This document shows, piece after piece, positions 8,291 to 19,800 of a stretch of DNA of 64,000 bases. The translations under genes and the position numbers were made by a program. Origin of the DNA: Novipirellula sp052161655 (GTDB lineage: Bacteria > Planctomycetota > Planctomycetia > Pirellulales > Pirellulaceae). The first letter of the stretch is position 1. Each line of letters begins with the position of its first letter. The stretch covers positions 3,534,001-3,598,000 of the forward strand of contig NZ_CP197418.1 in assembly GCF_052161655.1 (NCBI RefSeq). Reading direction: 5' to 3'. The notes below the pieces were generated by a model that saw nothing but the letters and a program-made list of their open reading frames with translations, was not told the DNA's origin and made no database searches.

Positions 8291-9259
8291 ATGTCATCGC
8301 CATCTGTGTCCCAATCATCGATCAATCCAGCGGAACTACTCACCAAGATTAACAACGTGCGAGACTCGCTGCAGGAAGTCATCCGTGGCAAGGCGGATGT
8401 GATTGATGCGGTGTTGATTGCAATGTTGGCCGAGGGATCCGTGTTACTCGAAGACGTGCCTGGCGTTGGAAAAACCACGCTTGCCAAGTCGCTCGCTCGT
8501 TTAATCGATCTCGAGTTTCAACGTGTCCAGTGCACACCGGATTTGCTGCCCGCGGATATTATCGGCAGCAGCGTATTTCGCCCCTCTTCGGGAACGTTCG
8601 AATTCAGGGCGGGACCGGTCTTCAGCAATCTGTTGATCGCCGATGAAATCAACCGCGCTTCGCCGCGAACGCAAAGTGCGTTGTTGGAAGCGATGGCGGA
8701 ATCGCAAGTAACGGTGGATGGAAAACGTTACGTATTAAAACGACCGTTCATTGTCATCGCGACGCAAAACCCCTCCGGATTCGAAGGCACGTTTCCGCTG
8801 CCTGAATCTCAACTCGATCGTTTCTTGATGCGTTTGTCGATGGATTATCCCGATACCGATAGTGAGATTGATTTGCTGTTGGACCAGGCGGCATCGGATC
8901 CCGCGTCCGCGTTAACGCCCGTGATGACTGGCGACGAACTGACCGCACTGCAGTCGTTCGTACGCAAGGTAAAAGTGGACCGCAAAGCGGTGGCGTACAT
9001 CGTCGAGATTGCCGCCGCGACACGCACCGACACTCGATTGCGAGTCGGCGTCAGCCCACGAGGATCAAAGATGTTGATGCGTGCGGCGCAAGCAAAAGCG
9101 GTATTGTTAGGCCGTGACTATGTGTTGCCTGACGACATCCAAAGTCTCGCCCCCAGCATCCTGTCGCATCGCGTTTCGCCTCGCAATGCCATCGCGTCGT
9201 CCGCAGAATCCAAGCTGATTATCATTGACTTGATGAAGTCGATCGAAATTCCTGTTTAG
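8291..9259 (+). CDS. MoxR-family AAA+ ATPase
   Basis: A 322-residue AAA+ ATPase. Motifs: Walker A EDVPGVGKTTLAKS (Lys61), Walker B LLIADEINRASPRTQSALLE (Asp118/Glu119), sensor-1 ATQNPSGFEGTFPLPE (Asn160) and ESQLDRFLMR. The C-terminal lid includes RVGVSPRGSKMLMRAAQAKA. I chose ATG 8291 because the 50 extra residues encoded from 8141 do not resemble the family and this start gives the usual MoxR length. MoxR proteins act as chaperone-like ATPases that work with DUF58/von Willebrand A proteins, and a DUF58 gene follows after 65 bp. The pair is probably one operon. Confidence 0.9.
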   Translation: MSSPSVSQSSINPAELLTKINNVRDSLQEVIRGKADVIDAVLIAMLAEGSVLLEDVPGVGKTTLAKSLARLIDLEFQRVQCTPDLLPADIIGSSVFRPSSGTFEFRAGPVFSNLLIADEINRASPRTQSALLEAMAESQVTVDGKRYVLKRPFIVIATQNPSGFEGTFPLPESQLDRFLMRLSMDYPDTDSEIDLLLDQAASDPASALTPVMTGDELTALQSFVRKVKVDRKAVAYIVEIAAATRTDTRLRVGVSPRGSKMLMRAAQAKAVLLGRDYVLPDDIQSLAPSILSHRVSPRNAIASSAESKLIIIDLMKSIEIPV

Positions 9260-9324
9260 GACCGATCGCACGCCATTATCTCTACGTCACTTTCCTTTCC
9301 ACGTCCTCGCAAATTGTTTCTGCA

Positions 9325-10629
9325 ATGACGGCACTCTTGATGCAGACAATCGCCACCGGAAAACGACCTTGGTGGAGACGGATTCTGCATGGGGTGATCG
9401 CGGTGATGATGTTTCCATTGAGGACCGTGCTCGCGATCCGTCGATCGGCGACTCCCGCATCGATTTCAATGCTGTTGGTTGGCATTATCTCGATGAATAT
9501 TCTCTGGGGTTACCCGTGGGTCGGCGTCTTTGCTGCCTGTGTTGGCACGCTTGGTGTCAGTCTGTTGGTGAACCAATTCATGCAGCCGCGTTTGCACGTC
9601 GATTTCTCGTTGCCACGATGTGTCGAGGCGGGACAGATCTTCAATATGCGAGTCCATCTTAAAAACAGACGTCATTTACCCGCACTGCAGCTGGCTGCGG
9701 GGCTTGATGCCTCGCGACGCAAAGACCTGCTTCGTTGGTTCCGTAAAAATTCAGCAGACCAACGTCGTGCGTCGTATGCAGACTACCAAGTTCTCTCGGA
9801 CAATTCCCCGATTCCGATGGTCGCGCCTCGCGAAACGGTTTCCACTGATGTCACGCTTCGCTTTCGTCATCGTGGTGTGCACACGTTGCCTGATGTGTGC
9901 GTGAAATCGATGTTTCCGTTCTGTTTGTTCGAAGTCACCAAGCGGATCCCTAGTCAGACAACGATTGCGATCACGCCTCGTTTGCTGAGCCAAGCCGACG
10001 ATGCCGTTTCCAGCGGCCAGTTGTCCGATTTGTCCGGTTGGGTACGTAAGATCGCTGCGGTCGACGCCTACGATTATTCGGGCAGCCGCGAATACGAAAC
10101 CGGTATGTCGGTGCGACGATGGGACTTTGCATCGTGGGCCCGACTCGGAAAACCGATTGTCCAGGAATTCCAGTCGCCTGGCGTGAAGATGGCTTTCATT
10201 TTAGTCGATACCGCAGTCGAGCCAGATACTCATCGGTCCGATTCCAATGTGAAAATTCAGCGAGATGTCGACGTCAACTCACGCGATGTGACTGCTGGCC
10301 GCGACGAGACGATCGAACATGTGCTCTCGTTCGCGGCGACCTGCCTAACTGAACTCTGGCAGCGTAAGGTTGGCGTTCGGATGATGATCGCTGGCGAATC
10401 GCTTGATCCGACGGACGATTCGCAACCCACGTGGAAGAACGCCAGTGATCTGGAAACGATGCTGATTCGATTAGCGAGAGCCGAGCGATCCAGCACTCGC
10501 ATTGCTGACGAGTGCTTAGAGGCCGGCATTGACGCAATGCCACAGTCGCCGTCCCTGTTGATTACATCGCGGCAAGACTTTTCATCGGCCATCGCGAATG
10601 CCAATTGCAAATTCATCCGCGTCAGCTAA
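9325..10629 (+). CDS. DUF58 domain-containing protein
   Basis: A 434-residue protein. Two hydrophobic stretches at about 45-62 and 64-84 form a membrane hairpin near the N-terminus, followed by a beta-rich region (about 88-225). The DUF58 signature is GSREYETGMSVRRWDFASWA (253-272) followed by RLGKPIVQEF (273-282). The remaining part (FILVDTAVEPD from 291) corresponds to the start of a von Willebrand A-like fold, but the metal-site DxSxS is not evident (DTAVE). It is the expected partner of the upstream MoxR ATPase. The usual third member, a transglutaminase-like gene, does not follow; instead the giant minus-strand gene begins 221 bp away, convergently. Confidence 0.88.
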   Translation: MTALLMQTIATGKRPWWRRILHGVIAVMMFPLRTVLAIRRSATPASISMLLVGIISMNILWGYPWVGVFAACVGTLGVSLLVNQFMQPRLHVDFSLPRCVEAGQIFNMRVHLKNRRHLPALQLAAGLDASRRKDLLRWFRKNSADQRRASYADYQVLSDNSPIPMVAPRETVSTDVTLRFRHRGVHTLPDVCVKSMFPFCLFEVTKRIPSQTTIAITPRLLSQADDAVSSGQLSDLSGWVRKIAAVDAYDYSGSREYETGMSVRRWDFASWARLGKPIVQEFQSPGVKMAFILVDTAVEPDTHRSDSNVKIQRDVDVNSRDVTAGRDETIEHVLSFAATCLTELWQRKVGVRMMIAGESLDPTDDSQPTWKNASDLETMLIRLARAERSSTRIADECLEAGIDAMPQSPSLLITSRQDFSSAIANANCKFIRVS

Positions 10630-10650
10630 GTTCGACTTTTTTACTCTCCA

Positions 10651-10666
10651 GTCGACGTACGTCGAC
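10651..10666. repeat. 16-bp perfect palindrome
   Basis: GTCGACGTACGTCGAC is identical on both strands. It lies 21 bp after the DUF58 stop in a short convergent gap. It could be a protein-binding site or chance, since the tetranucleotide TCGA is common here. Confidence 0.35.
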
Positions 10667-10673
10667 CATTGAA

Positions 10674-10695
10674 GAACATTTGTCCCCAAATGTTC
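10674..10695. terminator. Hairpin between convergent genes
   Basis: GAACATTTG (10674-10682) and CAAATGTTC (10687-10695) form a perfect 9-bp stem with a TCCC loop, 44 bp after the DUF58 stop. A second small stem, CGTTCGC/GCGAACG (10824-10844), lies just beyond the stop of the giant gene on the other strand. Each could end transcription of the adjacent gene, though neither is followed by a strong T-run. Confidence 0.45.
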
Positions 10696-10850
10696 AATGA
10701 GCACGGCCTGTTTAGAATGCCCGTCAAAAGTCCTCAAATGTTGCACCAGCATCAGCGGTTCACGGTGTGAAACCATAGCGACGATTGTTCTACATTGCGG
10801 ATCACAAGCGATTCACGTGAAGCCGTTCGCATCGGAGGCGAACGAACACG

Positions 10851-13800
10851 TTAATCCAGGAACGTTGACACATCGGCTTTGGAATTTCGAACGCCTTCGG
10901 CATCACGATAGACGGTGAGCAGTGCCGAAGGATCGATCATCCGCCACGCGGGCATGCTGCCGAAAATGGTAGTTAGCAGAACGCCGCCACGCAGAGCCCA
11001 CAAGACGTAACCGACCGAAGCAAGTCCGGCACCGACTCCGAGTCCCCCGATCTCGCCTACGCCGAAGAAGCTGCCGTTGTCTGCTTGCGCCGCACTCTGT
11101 TCGTTCCACTCCGTCCACTGAATCGCTTGGACCAGATCGACGATCAGTAGTTGGTCGAGCATTTGAGACATTTGGCTGCTGCTACGTTTTAGTTGCATGT
11201 TCGACGAACCGCCCCACGAAAAACTTTGCGACTCGAAACCGCCCTGTGACTCATCGTTGTCATTGTCTGACATTTGAATCGTTGATTCACGGTATGCCGA
11301 AGCACTGGTCGGCTTGGACGCTCCCTTCTCGTTTGTCTCGTTGTCCGACTGGGTAGGCGTTGTCACGTTTGTCGGCACCGTTGGCACTGCACCTGTTGTG
11401 GTCGATCCGCCATCGCCATTGCCATCGTCGCTGTCTCCGTTTCCAGAGTCACCCCCGGATGTGTCACCGCTTCCACCGGTGTCGCCGGATCCGCTGTCAC
11501 CCGAGCTACCATCACCGGATCCACTTCCGCCTGATCCGCCACTGCCTGATCCACCACCACCGCCACCGGCAATCACGGTGATTGTGACGGTCACGACGTT
11601 ACTATCTAGACTGCCATCGCTGGCGAGGTACGTAAACGTATCGCCGCCAAAGTAGGCATCGCTGGGTGTATAAACCAAACTTCCATTGGCCGAGGTCGTG
11701 AGCACTCCGTGGCTAGGTCCCGAGACGAGTTGCAACTGCAGCGGGTCGCCGTCGACATCGCTGTCGTTGATCAACACACCCGGCGCCGCCAGCGTGAGTG
11801 TTTCTCCGGCGTTGATCGAGTAATTATCGCCGATTGCCACGGGCGCTTCGTTGACGTCGATCACTGCGATCGAGAAATTCGCGAAGCTGAACGAACCATC
11901 GCTCGAGTCGGCTCGAACCGTGATCGTGTGATTGGTGGCAGTTTCGTAATCCACGGATCCAGAAACCGTTACAATTCCGCTGGCCGAATCGATTGCAAAG
12001 CGACCTCCGGCATCATCGGATAACGAATAGGTCACGCTGTTGGTTGAACCATCGGTGTCGACCGCCAATGCCGTAATTCCCACGGTCGTTCCAAACGCCG
12101 CGTTTTCGTTGACTTGGTTCGGATTGCCATCGGTATCGGTAGCCGCGGAAACGTTGAATTCATTCACGTCGTTTAGGTAGACGGTAAACGTTTCGTCGTA
12201 CGTGGCCCCGGCGGCGTCTTGCACACGCACCGTGATGTCGTGTTGTGTAGCGGCTTCGTAATCGAGTTGACTCGAATCAGCAACGCGAATGTTGCCCGAT
12301 GCATCGATATTGAATCGGCCGCCTGCCGTATCGGTCAACGAATACAACGTCGTGTCGCTGGTGTCGATGTCGTCGGTCGAAATTGTCCCCACGATTTGTC
12401 CGTTGGCGAGACCTTCGTCGATCGTCATCCCCGTCGCGGTTAAATCATGTGGCGCGTCGTTTTGGCCCTGGATCGTGATGGTCACTTGCTCCGTGGACTC
12501 GGCTCCCGACGCATCGACCATCGTGTAAGTAAACACGTCCGTCAGCGTGTCCGAGGCGGTTCGCAATGCTTCCACCGCCGCGTTGTTGTTGTCGACAACG
12601 TAACTGTACGAACCATCCGAGTTAATCGTGATCGCACCGTAAGAACCTGAGACGTTTGCCCCGACCGAACCCGTAGCACTGGCCGCCGTTCCCGCAACCA
12701 CACCGCTGACCGTCTTGGTTTCGCCGTTGCCCACGGAATCAGTATCGGTGTCGTTCGTGAGCACGTAGCCGGTCGGATCGACTCCTGCAGTTCCATTGGC
12801 CACGCCGCCGGCTTCAACCGCAGTGGCAGTGTCAGCGTTCGCAATCGGAGTGTCGTTTTGACCTTGAATCGTCACGGTGATCTGAGTGGTCGAGGTCGTA
12901 CCCGCAGCGTCGGTCATCGTGTAAGTAAACACATCGTCCAGCGTATCGCCGCTGTTTCGCAGTGCTTCGACTGCCGAGTTGTTGTTGTCGACGGCGTAGC
13001 TGTACGATCCGTCACTGTTGATCGTGATCGCACCGTAGGAACCAGCGACCGACGACGCGACCGATCCCGATGCCGATCCGGTCACACCAGCAGCCACGCC
13101 ACTGACGGTTTTGGTTTCGCCGTTTCCGATCGAGTCGACGTCGGTGTCGTTCGTGAGCACGTTGCCCGTCGGGTCCGTACCCGCGGTGCCGTTGGCCAAT
13201 CCGCCTGACTCCACCGCAATGGCGTTATCCACCACGGCCGTCGGCGTGTCGTTTTGGCCTTGGATCGTGACTGTGATCTGCGTGGTCGAAGTTGCACCCG
13301 CAGTGTCGGTCATCGTGTAAGTAAACACATCGTCCAGCGTGTCCCCACTATTGCGGAGTGCCTGAACCGACGCGTTATTGTTGTCAACGATGTAGCTGTA
13401 CGATCCGTCACTGTTGATCGTGATCGCACCGTACGAACCGGCAACTGAAGACGCGACCGATCCCGAAGCCGATCCCGCGACCCCGGCGGCAACGCCGCTG
13501 ACTGTTTTGGTTTCGCCGTTGCCAATCGAGTCGACATCGGTGTCGTTCGTTAGCACATTGCCAGTCGGATTTGTACCTGCAGTCCCGTTCGCAAGCCCGC
13601 CTGACTCAACCGCGATCGCAGTATCAACGACTGCGGTAGGTGTGTCGTTCTGGCCTTGGATCGTGACCGTGATTTGCGTGGTCGAGGTCGCACCCGCAGT
13701 ATCAGTCATCGTGTAGGTAAACACATCGTCGAGCGTTTGCCCGCTATTGCGGAGTGCCTGTACGGTGGCGTTACTATTGTCGACGATGTAGGAATAAGAT

Positions 13801-16800
13801 CCGTCGGCATTGATCGTGATCGCACCGTAGGAACCTGCGATCGACGACGCCACCGAACCCGAGGCCGATCCTGTCACACCCGCAGCAACGCCACTGACCG
13901 TTTTGGTTTCGCCGTTGCCAACGGAGTCGACATCGGTATCGTTCGTGAGTACGTTGCCCGTTGGGTCGGTACCCGAGGTGCCGTTAGCCAGTCCGCCCGA
14001 CTCCACCGCAATGGCGTTATCCACCACGGCCGTCGGCGTATCATTCTGGCCTTGGATCGTGACCGTGATCTGCGTGGTCGAAGTCGCACCCGCAGTGTCG
14101 GTCATTGTGTACGTAAAGACGTCGTCGAGCGTGTCACCGCTGTTGCGAAGTGCTTGGACGGTCGCATTATTGTTATCAACAACGTAGCTGTACGATCCAT
14201 CATTGTTAATCGTGATCGCACCGTACGAACCCGCGACCGAAGAGGCCACCGATCCCGAAGCGGATCCCGCGACTCCGGCAGCAACGCCGCTGACTGATTT
14301 TGTTTCGCCATTGCCAACCGAGTCGACATCGGTGTCGTTCGTTAATACGTTGCCGGTTGGATTTGTACCAGCGGTCCCGTTGACCAAACCGCCCGCTTCA
14401 ACCGCAATGGCGTAATCAACCACCGCCGTTGGCGTGTCATTCTGACCTTGGATTGTGACCGTGATCTGCGTGGTCGAGGTCGCACCTGCAGTGTCAGTCA
14501 TCGTGTAAGTAAACACGTCGTCGAGCGTGTCACCGCTGTCGCGAAGTGCTTGCACCGTGGTGTTACTATTGTCAACGACGTAGCTGTACGATCCGTCGGA
14601 ATTGATCGTGATCGCACCGTAGGTACCCGCGACGGACGAAGCCACCGAACCCGACGCCGATCCCGTGACACCAGCAGCCACGCCACTGACCGTCTTGGTT
14701 TCGCCGTTTCCGATCGAGTCGACATCGGTATCGTTCGTGAGTACATTGCCAGTCGGGTCGGTACCCGCGGTGCCGTTGGCAAGTCCGCCTGACTCCACCG
14801 CAATGGCGTTATCCACCACAGCCGTCGGCGTATCATTTTGTCCTTGGATCGTAACCGTGATCTGAGTGGTCGAGGTTGCACCGGCCGTATCGGTCATCGT
14901 GTAGGTGAACACATCGTCCAGCGTGTCGCCACTATTGCGAAGTGCCTGCACGGTCGCGTTATTATTATCAACAACGTAGCTGTACGATCCATCGCTGTTG
15001 ATCGTGATCACACCGTACGAACCGGCAACCGAAGACGCGACCGAACCTGATGCCGATCCGGTCACTCCAGCGGCGACACCGCTGACCGATTTGGTTTCGC
15101 CGTTGCCAACCGAGTCGACATCGGTGTCGTTGGTCAACACATTTCCGGTCGGATTGGTGCCTGCTGTTCCGTTGGCAGTGCCACCTGCTTCGACCGCGAT
15201 CGCGTTATCGACCACGGCCGTTGGCGTGTCGTTTTGGCCTTGGATGGTGACCGTGACTTGTGTGGTTGAGGCAACTCCGTCGGCGTCGGTCATCGTGTAG
15301 GTAAACACATCGTCGAGTGTTTGACCGCTGTTGCGAAGTGCTTGCACATCAGTGTTCGAATTGTCGACGACGTAAGCATACGATCCATCCGAGGTGATCG
15401 TGATCGCACCGTAGGAACCGGTCACCGAAGTGGCAACCGAACCTGATGCCGACCCGGTAACGCCCACTACGACCCCTGTGACCGTTTTCGTCTCGCCGTT
15501 GGCAGCAGAATCAGGATCGAGATCGTTCGTCAACACGTTGCCCGTTGGATCGGTGCCAGCGGTGCCGTTGGCCAGTCCGCCGGATTCGACCGCGATCGGG
15601 TTGTCCGCAACTGCGGTTGGCGAATCGTTCTGGCCTTGGATCGTGACCGTGATTTGCGTGGTTGAGGTTGCCCCGGCCGTATCGGTCATCGTGTACGTGA
15701 ACACGTCGTCCAGCGTTTGACCGCTGTTTCGAAGTGCTTGGACGGTCGCGTTATTATTATCGACGACGTAGCTGTACGATCCATCGCTGTTGATCGTGAT
15801 CGCACCGTAGGAACCGGCAACTGACGACGCGACCGAACCGGATGCCGATCCAGACACCCCTGCAGCAACGCCACTGACTGATTTGGTTTCGCCATTGCCA
15901 ACCGAGTCGACATCGGTGTCATTCGTTAGCACGTTGCCGGTTGGATTTGTGCCAGCGGTTCCATTGGCGAGTCCGCCCGCTTCAACCGCTACCGCGTTAT
16001 CAACGACGGCTGTCGGCGTATCGTTCTGGCCTTGGATCGTGACGGTGACTTGCGTGGTCGAGGCAACTCCGTCCGCGTCGGTCATCGTGTAAGTAAATAC
16101 ATCGTCGAGCGTTTGACCGCTATTTCGAAGGGCTTGCACGTCGACATTCGAATTGTCGACCACGTAGGCGTACGAACCGTCCGAATTGATCGTGATCGCA
16201 CCGTAGGAACCGGTCACCGAGGAAGCGACCGAACCCGATGCCGACCCAACAACACCCACGGCGATCCCTGTGACCGTTTTTGTTTCGCCGTTGCCAGCGG
16301 AATCAGGGTCGAGGTCATTCGTCAACACGTTGCCAGTCGGGTCCGTGCCCGCAGTGCCATTGGCTAGGCCGCCTGATTCAACTGCGATCGGGTTGTCTGC
16401 TACCGCGGTTGGCGCGTCGTTCTGGCCTTGAATCGTAACCGTGATCTGTGTGGTCGAGGTCGCCCCGGCAGTATCGGTCATCGTGTAGGTAAAGACATCG
16501 TTCAGCGTTTGGCCGCTGTTGCGAAGTGCTTGAACCGCCGTGTTATTGTTGTCGACGATGTAGCTGTACGAACCGTCGGAATTGATCGTGATCGCACCAT
16601 AAGACCCGGCGACAGACGATGCCACGGAACCGGATGCGGATCCAGCGACTCCGGCCGCAACACCACTGACCGATTTGGTTTCGCCACTGGCGACCGAGTC
16701 AACATCGGTGTCGTTCGTCAGCACGTTGCCAGTTGGATCGGTGCCAGCGGTTCCATTCGCAGTGCCACCTGCTTCGACCGCGACCGCGTTATCGACCACG

Positions 16801-19800
16801 GCAGTAGGCGTATCGTTTTGGCCTTGGATTGTGATCGTGACTTGCGTGGTTGCATCGGCGCCCGATGCATCCACCACGGTGTAGGTGAAAACGTCTTGAA
16901 GCGTGTCGCTGGCGGTTCGTAAGGCCTGGACGGCTGCATTGCTATTGTCAACGGCGTAGATATACGAACCATCAGAATTAATTGTCACGGAACCATACGA
17001 TCCCGTTACCGCGGATCCGACACTGCCAGACGCGGATGCCTGGACGCCCGCAGCAACGCCCGCAACCGTTTTGGAATCCCCCGCGTCCACATCGGTATCA
17101 TTGCTGAGCACGTTGCCTGTCGGATCAGTGCCCGCAGTGCCGTTGGCAAGTCCACCTGCTTCGACCGCGGTCGGAGTGTCGGCGGTTGCAACCGGATTAT
17201 CGTTGCTGCCTTGGATCGTGACCGTGATTTCGGCGGTGCTATCCAGTCCTGCTGTGTCCACCATTGTGTATGTGAACACATCGGTCAACGTGTCGCCCGA
17301 GGTTCGCAGTGCCTGAACGGCTACGTTGTTATTGTCGACAACGTAGCTGTACGACCCATCGGAATTAATGGTGATCTGGCCGAACGATCCCGACACTCCA
17401 GTAGCCACCGATCCCGATGCACTGACTTGTGATCCCGCCGCGACTCCGCTGACCGACTTCGTGTCACCGGAGTCTAGATCGGTATCGTTGCTCAGCACGT
17501 TGCCGGTCGGATTGGTGCCTGCTGTCGCATTGCCGACACCGCCGGCTTCGACTGCAGTGGCGGTATCATCAACCCCGATCGGTGCATCGTTGGCCCCTTG
17601 AATCGTGACCGATACCTGCGTAGTCGACGCTGCCCCACTGGCGTCGATCATCGTGTAGGTGAACACGTCGGTGAGCGTATCGCTACTGGTCCGCAGTGCT
17701 TGCACGGTCGCGTTGTTGTTGTCGACCGTGTAGGTGTAGCTGCCGTTAGCGGCGATTGAGATCGAGCCATAACTTCCTGTGACGGCGGATCCCACCGAAC
17801 CGCTCGCGGATGCTTGCACTCCAGCCGCCACGCCGTCGACGGTTTTGGTATCGCCCGCGTCGACATCGGTATCGTTGGTCAAAACATTGCCGGTCGGATC
17901 GGTCCCCGCAGTGCCGCCTGCGTAACCGCCCGCTGAAACGGCGGTAGGGGTGTCAACGACGGCGACGGGATCATCATTCGCTCCATGCAGCGTGATCGTG
18001 ATCTGAGCGGTTGAATTCAGTCCGGCTGCGTCCGAAACCGTGTAGGAAAATACATCGGTGATCGTATCGCTGGCGGTTCGCAATCCCTGAACGGTCGCGT
18101 TATCGTTATCGATGTTGTAGGTGTAGCTGCCGTCCGAATTGATCGTGATCGCGCCAAAGTTTCCGTTGATTGACGAACCAACCGAACCGCTGGTCGATCC
18201 CACGACTCCTTGAGCCGCGCCCGTGATCGACCATGTATCGCCCGAGTCGACTTGGTCATCGTTGCTCAGCACGTTGCCCGAGGGATCGGTACCCGCAGTG
18301 CCATTGGCGACGCCTCCCGCTTCGTACGCATGGGCACTGTCGACCGTCGCTACCGGAGCGTCATTGGCACCTTGGATCGTGATCGTGACCTGAGTGGTCG
18401 ACGTCGCGCCGGAAAGATCTTCGACCGTGTAGGTGAAAATGTCGGTTAGCGTGTCGCCGCTGTTGAGCAGGTCTTGGACAGTCGGGTTGCTGTTGTCGAC
18501 GGTGTAGCTGTAGTTGCCGTTCGAAGCGATGTTGATCGAGCCGAATAACCCCGCGACACTTGATCCGACGGATCCGGTTGCCGATCCGGCGGTGCCTGCG
18601 GTCACGCCGCTGACCACCATCGTGTCTCCGGCATCGTTATCGCTATCGTTAGCGAGCACATTGCCGGTTGGATTCGTCCCTGCGGTGCCGTTTGCGGTAC
18701 CACCTGCTTCGACCGCGATCGCCGTATCGGCAACCACGTCGGGATTATCATTCGCACCACGAACCGACACGGTGATTTGAGTCGTCGAACTCAGACCATC
18801 AGTATCTTCGACCGTGTAGGTGAAGACATCGTCAAGTTTTTGGCCACTTGTCCGCAGTGCCTGGACCGCCGCATTGTCGTTGTCGACGACGTACGTGTAA
18901 GAGCCATCGCTGTTGAGTGTAATCGAACCGTAAGAACCGACGACGCCGGTGGCGACTGAACCGGAGGCTGAAGCTTGTACGCCCGAGGCGACTCCGATGA
19001 CGGTTTTTGTATCGCCACTATCGACGTCAGTATCGTTGCTCAGAACGTTCCCGCTTGGATCGGCCCCGGCCGAACCATTGCCCGCACCACCCGCTTCATA
19101 CGCAGTGGCCGTATCCACGACTGCAACGGGAGCATCGTTGGCTCCTTGGATGGTAACGGTGACTTGCGCCGTCGATTCCAACCCCGCGGTGTCGTGCATC
19201 GTATAGGTGTAAACTTCTTGCAGCGTATCGCTCGCGGTCCGCAAAGCCTGGACCGCTGCGTTATTCTGATCGATCGTGTAGGTGTAGCTGCCGTCGCTGT
19301 TGATCACGATTTGGCCATAGTTGCCAGTGACCGAAGCACCGACTGATCCCGAAGCTGATCCCACGGTGCCGAGCTGGACCCCGATTACCGATTTTGTATC
19401 GCCGGTGTCGACGTCGGTATCGTTGCTGAGCACGTTGCCAGTGCCGTTACTGCCCGCAGTGCCGTTGGCGATACCTCCAGCTTCAACCGCAATTCCGGTA
19501 TCGTCGACTGAATCAGGAGCATCATTCTGACCATCAACCGTGATCGTCAATTCGGTCGAGGACATGTTCGAGAACGTGTCCTCCATCGAGTACGTGAAGA
19601 TGTCGGTGACGTGATCGCCGGAGGTCAGCAGCGCCTCGACAGCTGGGTTGCTATTGTCAAGCGTGTAAGTGTAAGTACCGTCCGAATTGATCACGACCGT
19701 GCCGTAAGTTCCCGTCACTGTCGTACCTACATTTCCACTGGCCGATCCCGTTGATCCTGCTGCCACGCCGACGATCGTTTTACCGTTACCAGATAAATCG

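Noticed and set aside
10854..11183. Type I secretion (RTX) C-terminal signal on the giant proteins
   Set aside because: There are no GGxGxDxxx nonapeptide repeats, the C-terminus carries a long hydrophobic span, and no ABC transporter/HlyD genes are present in the window.
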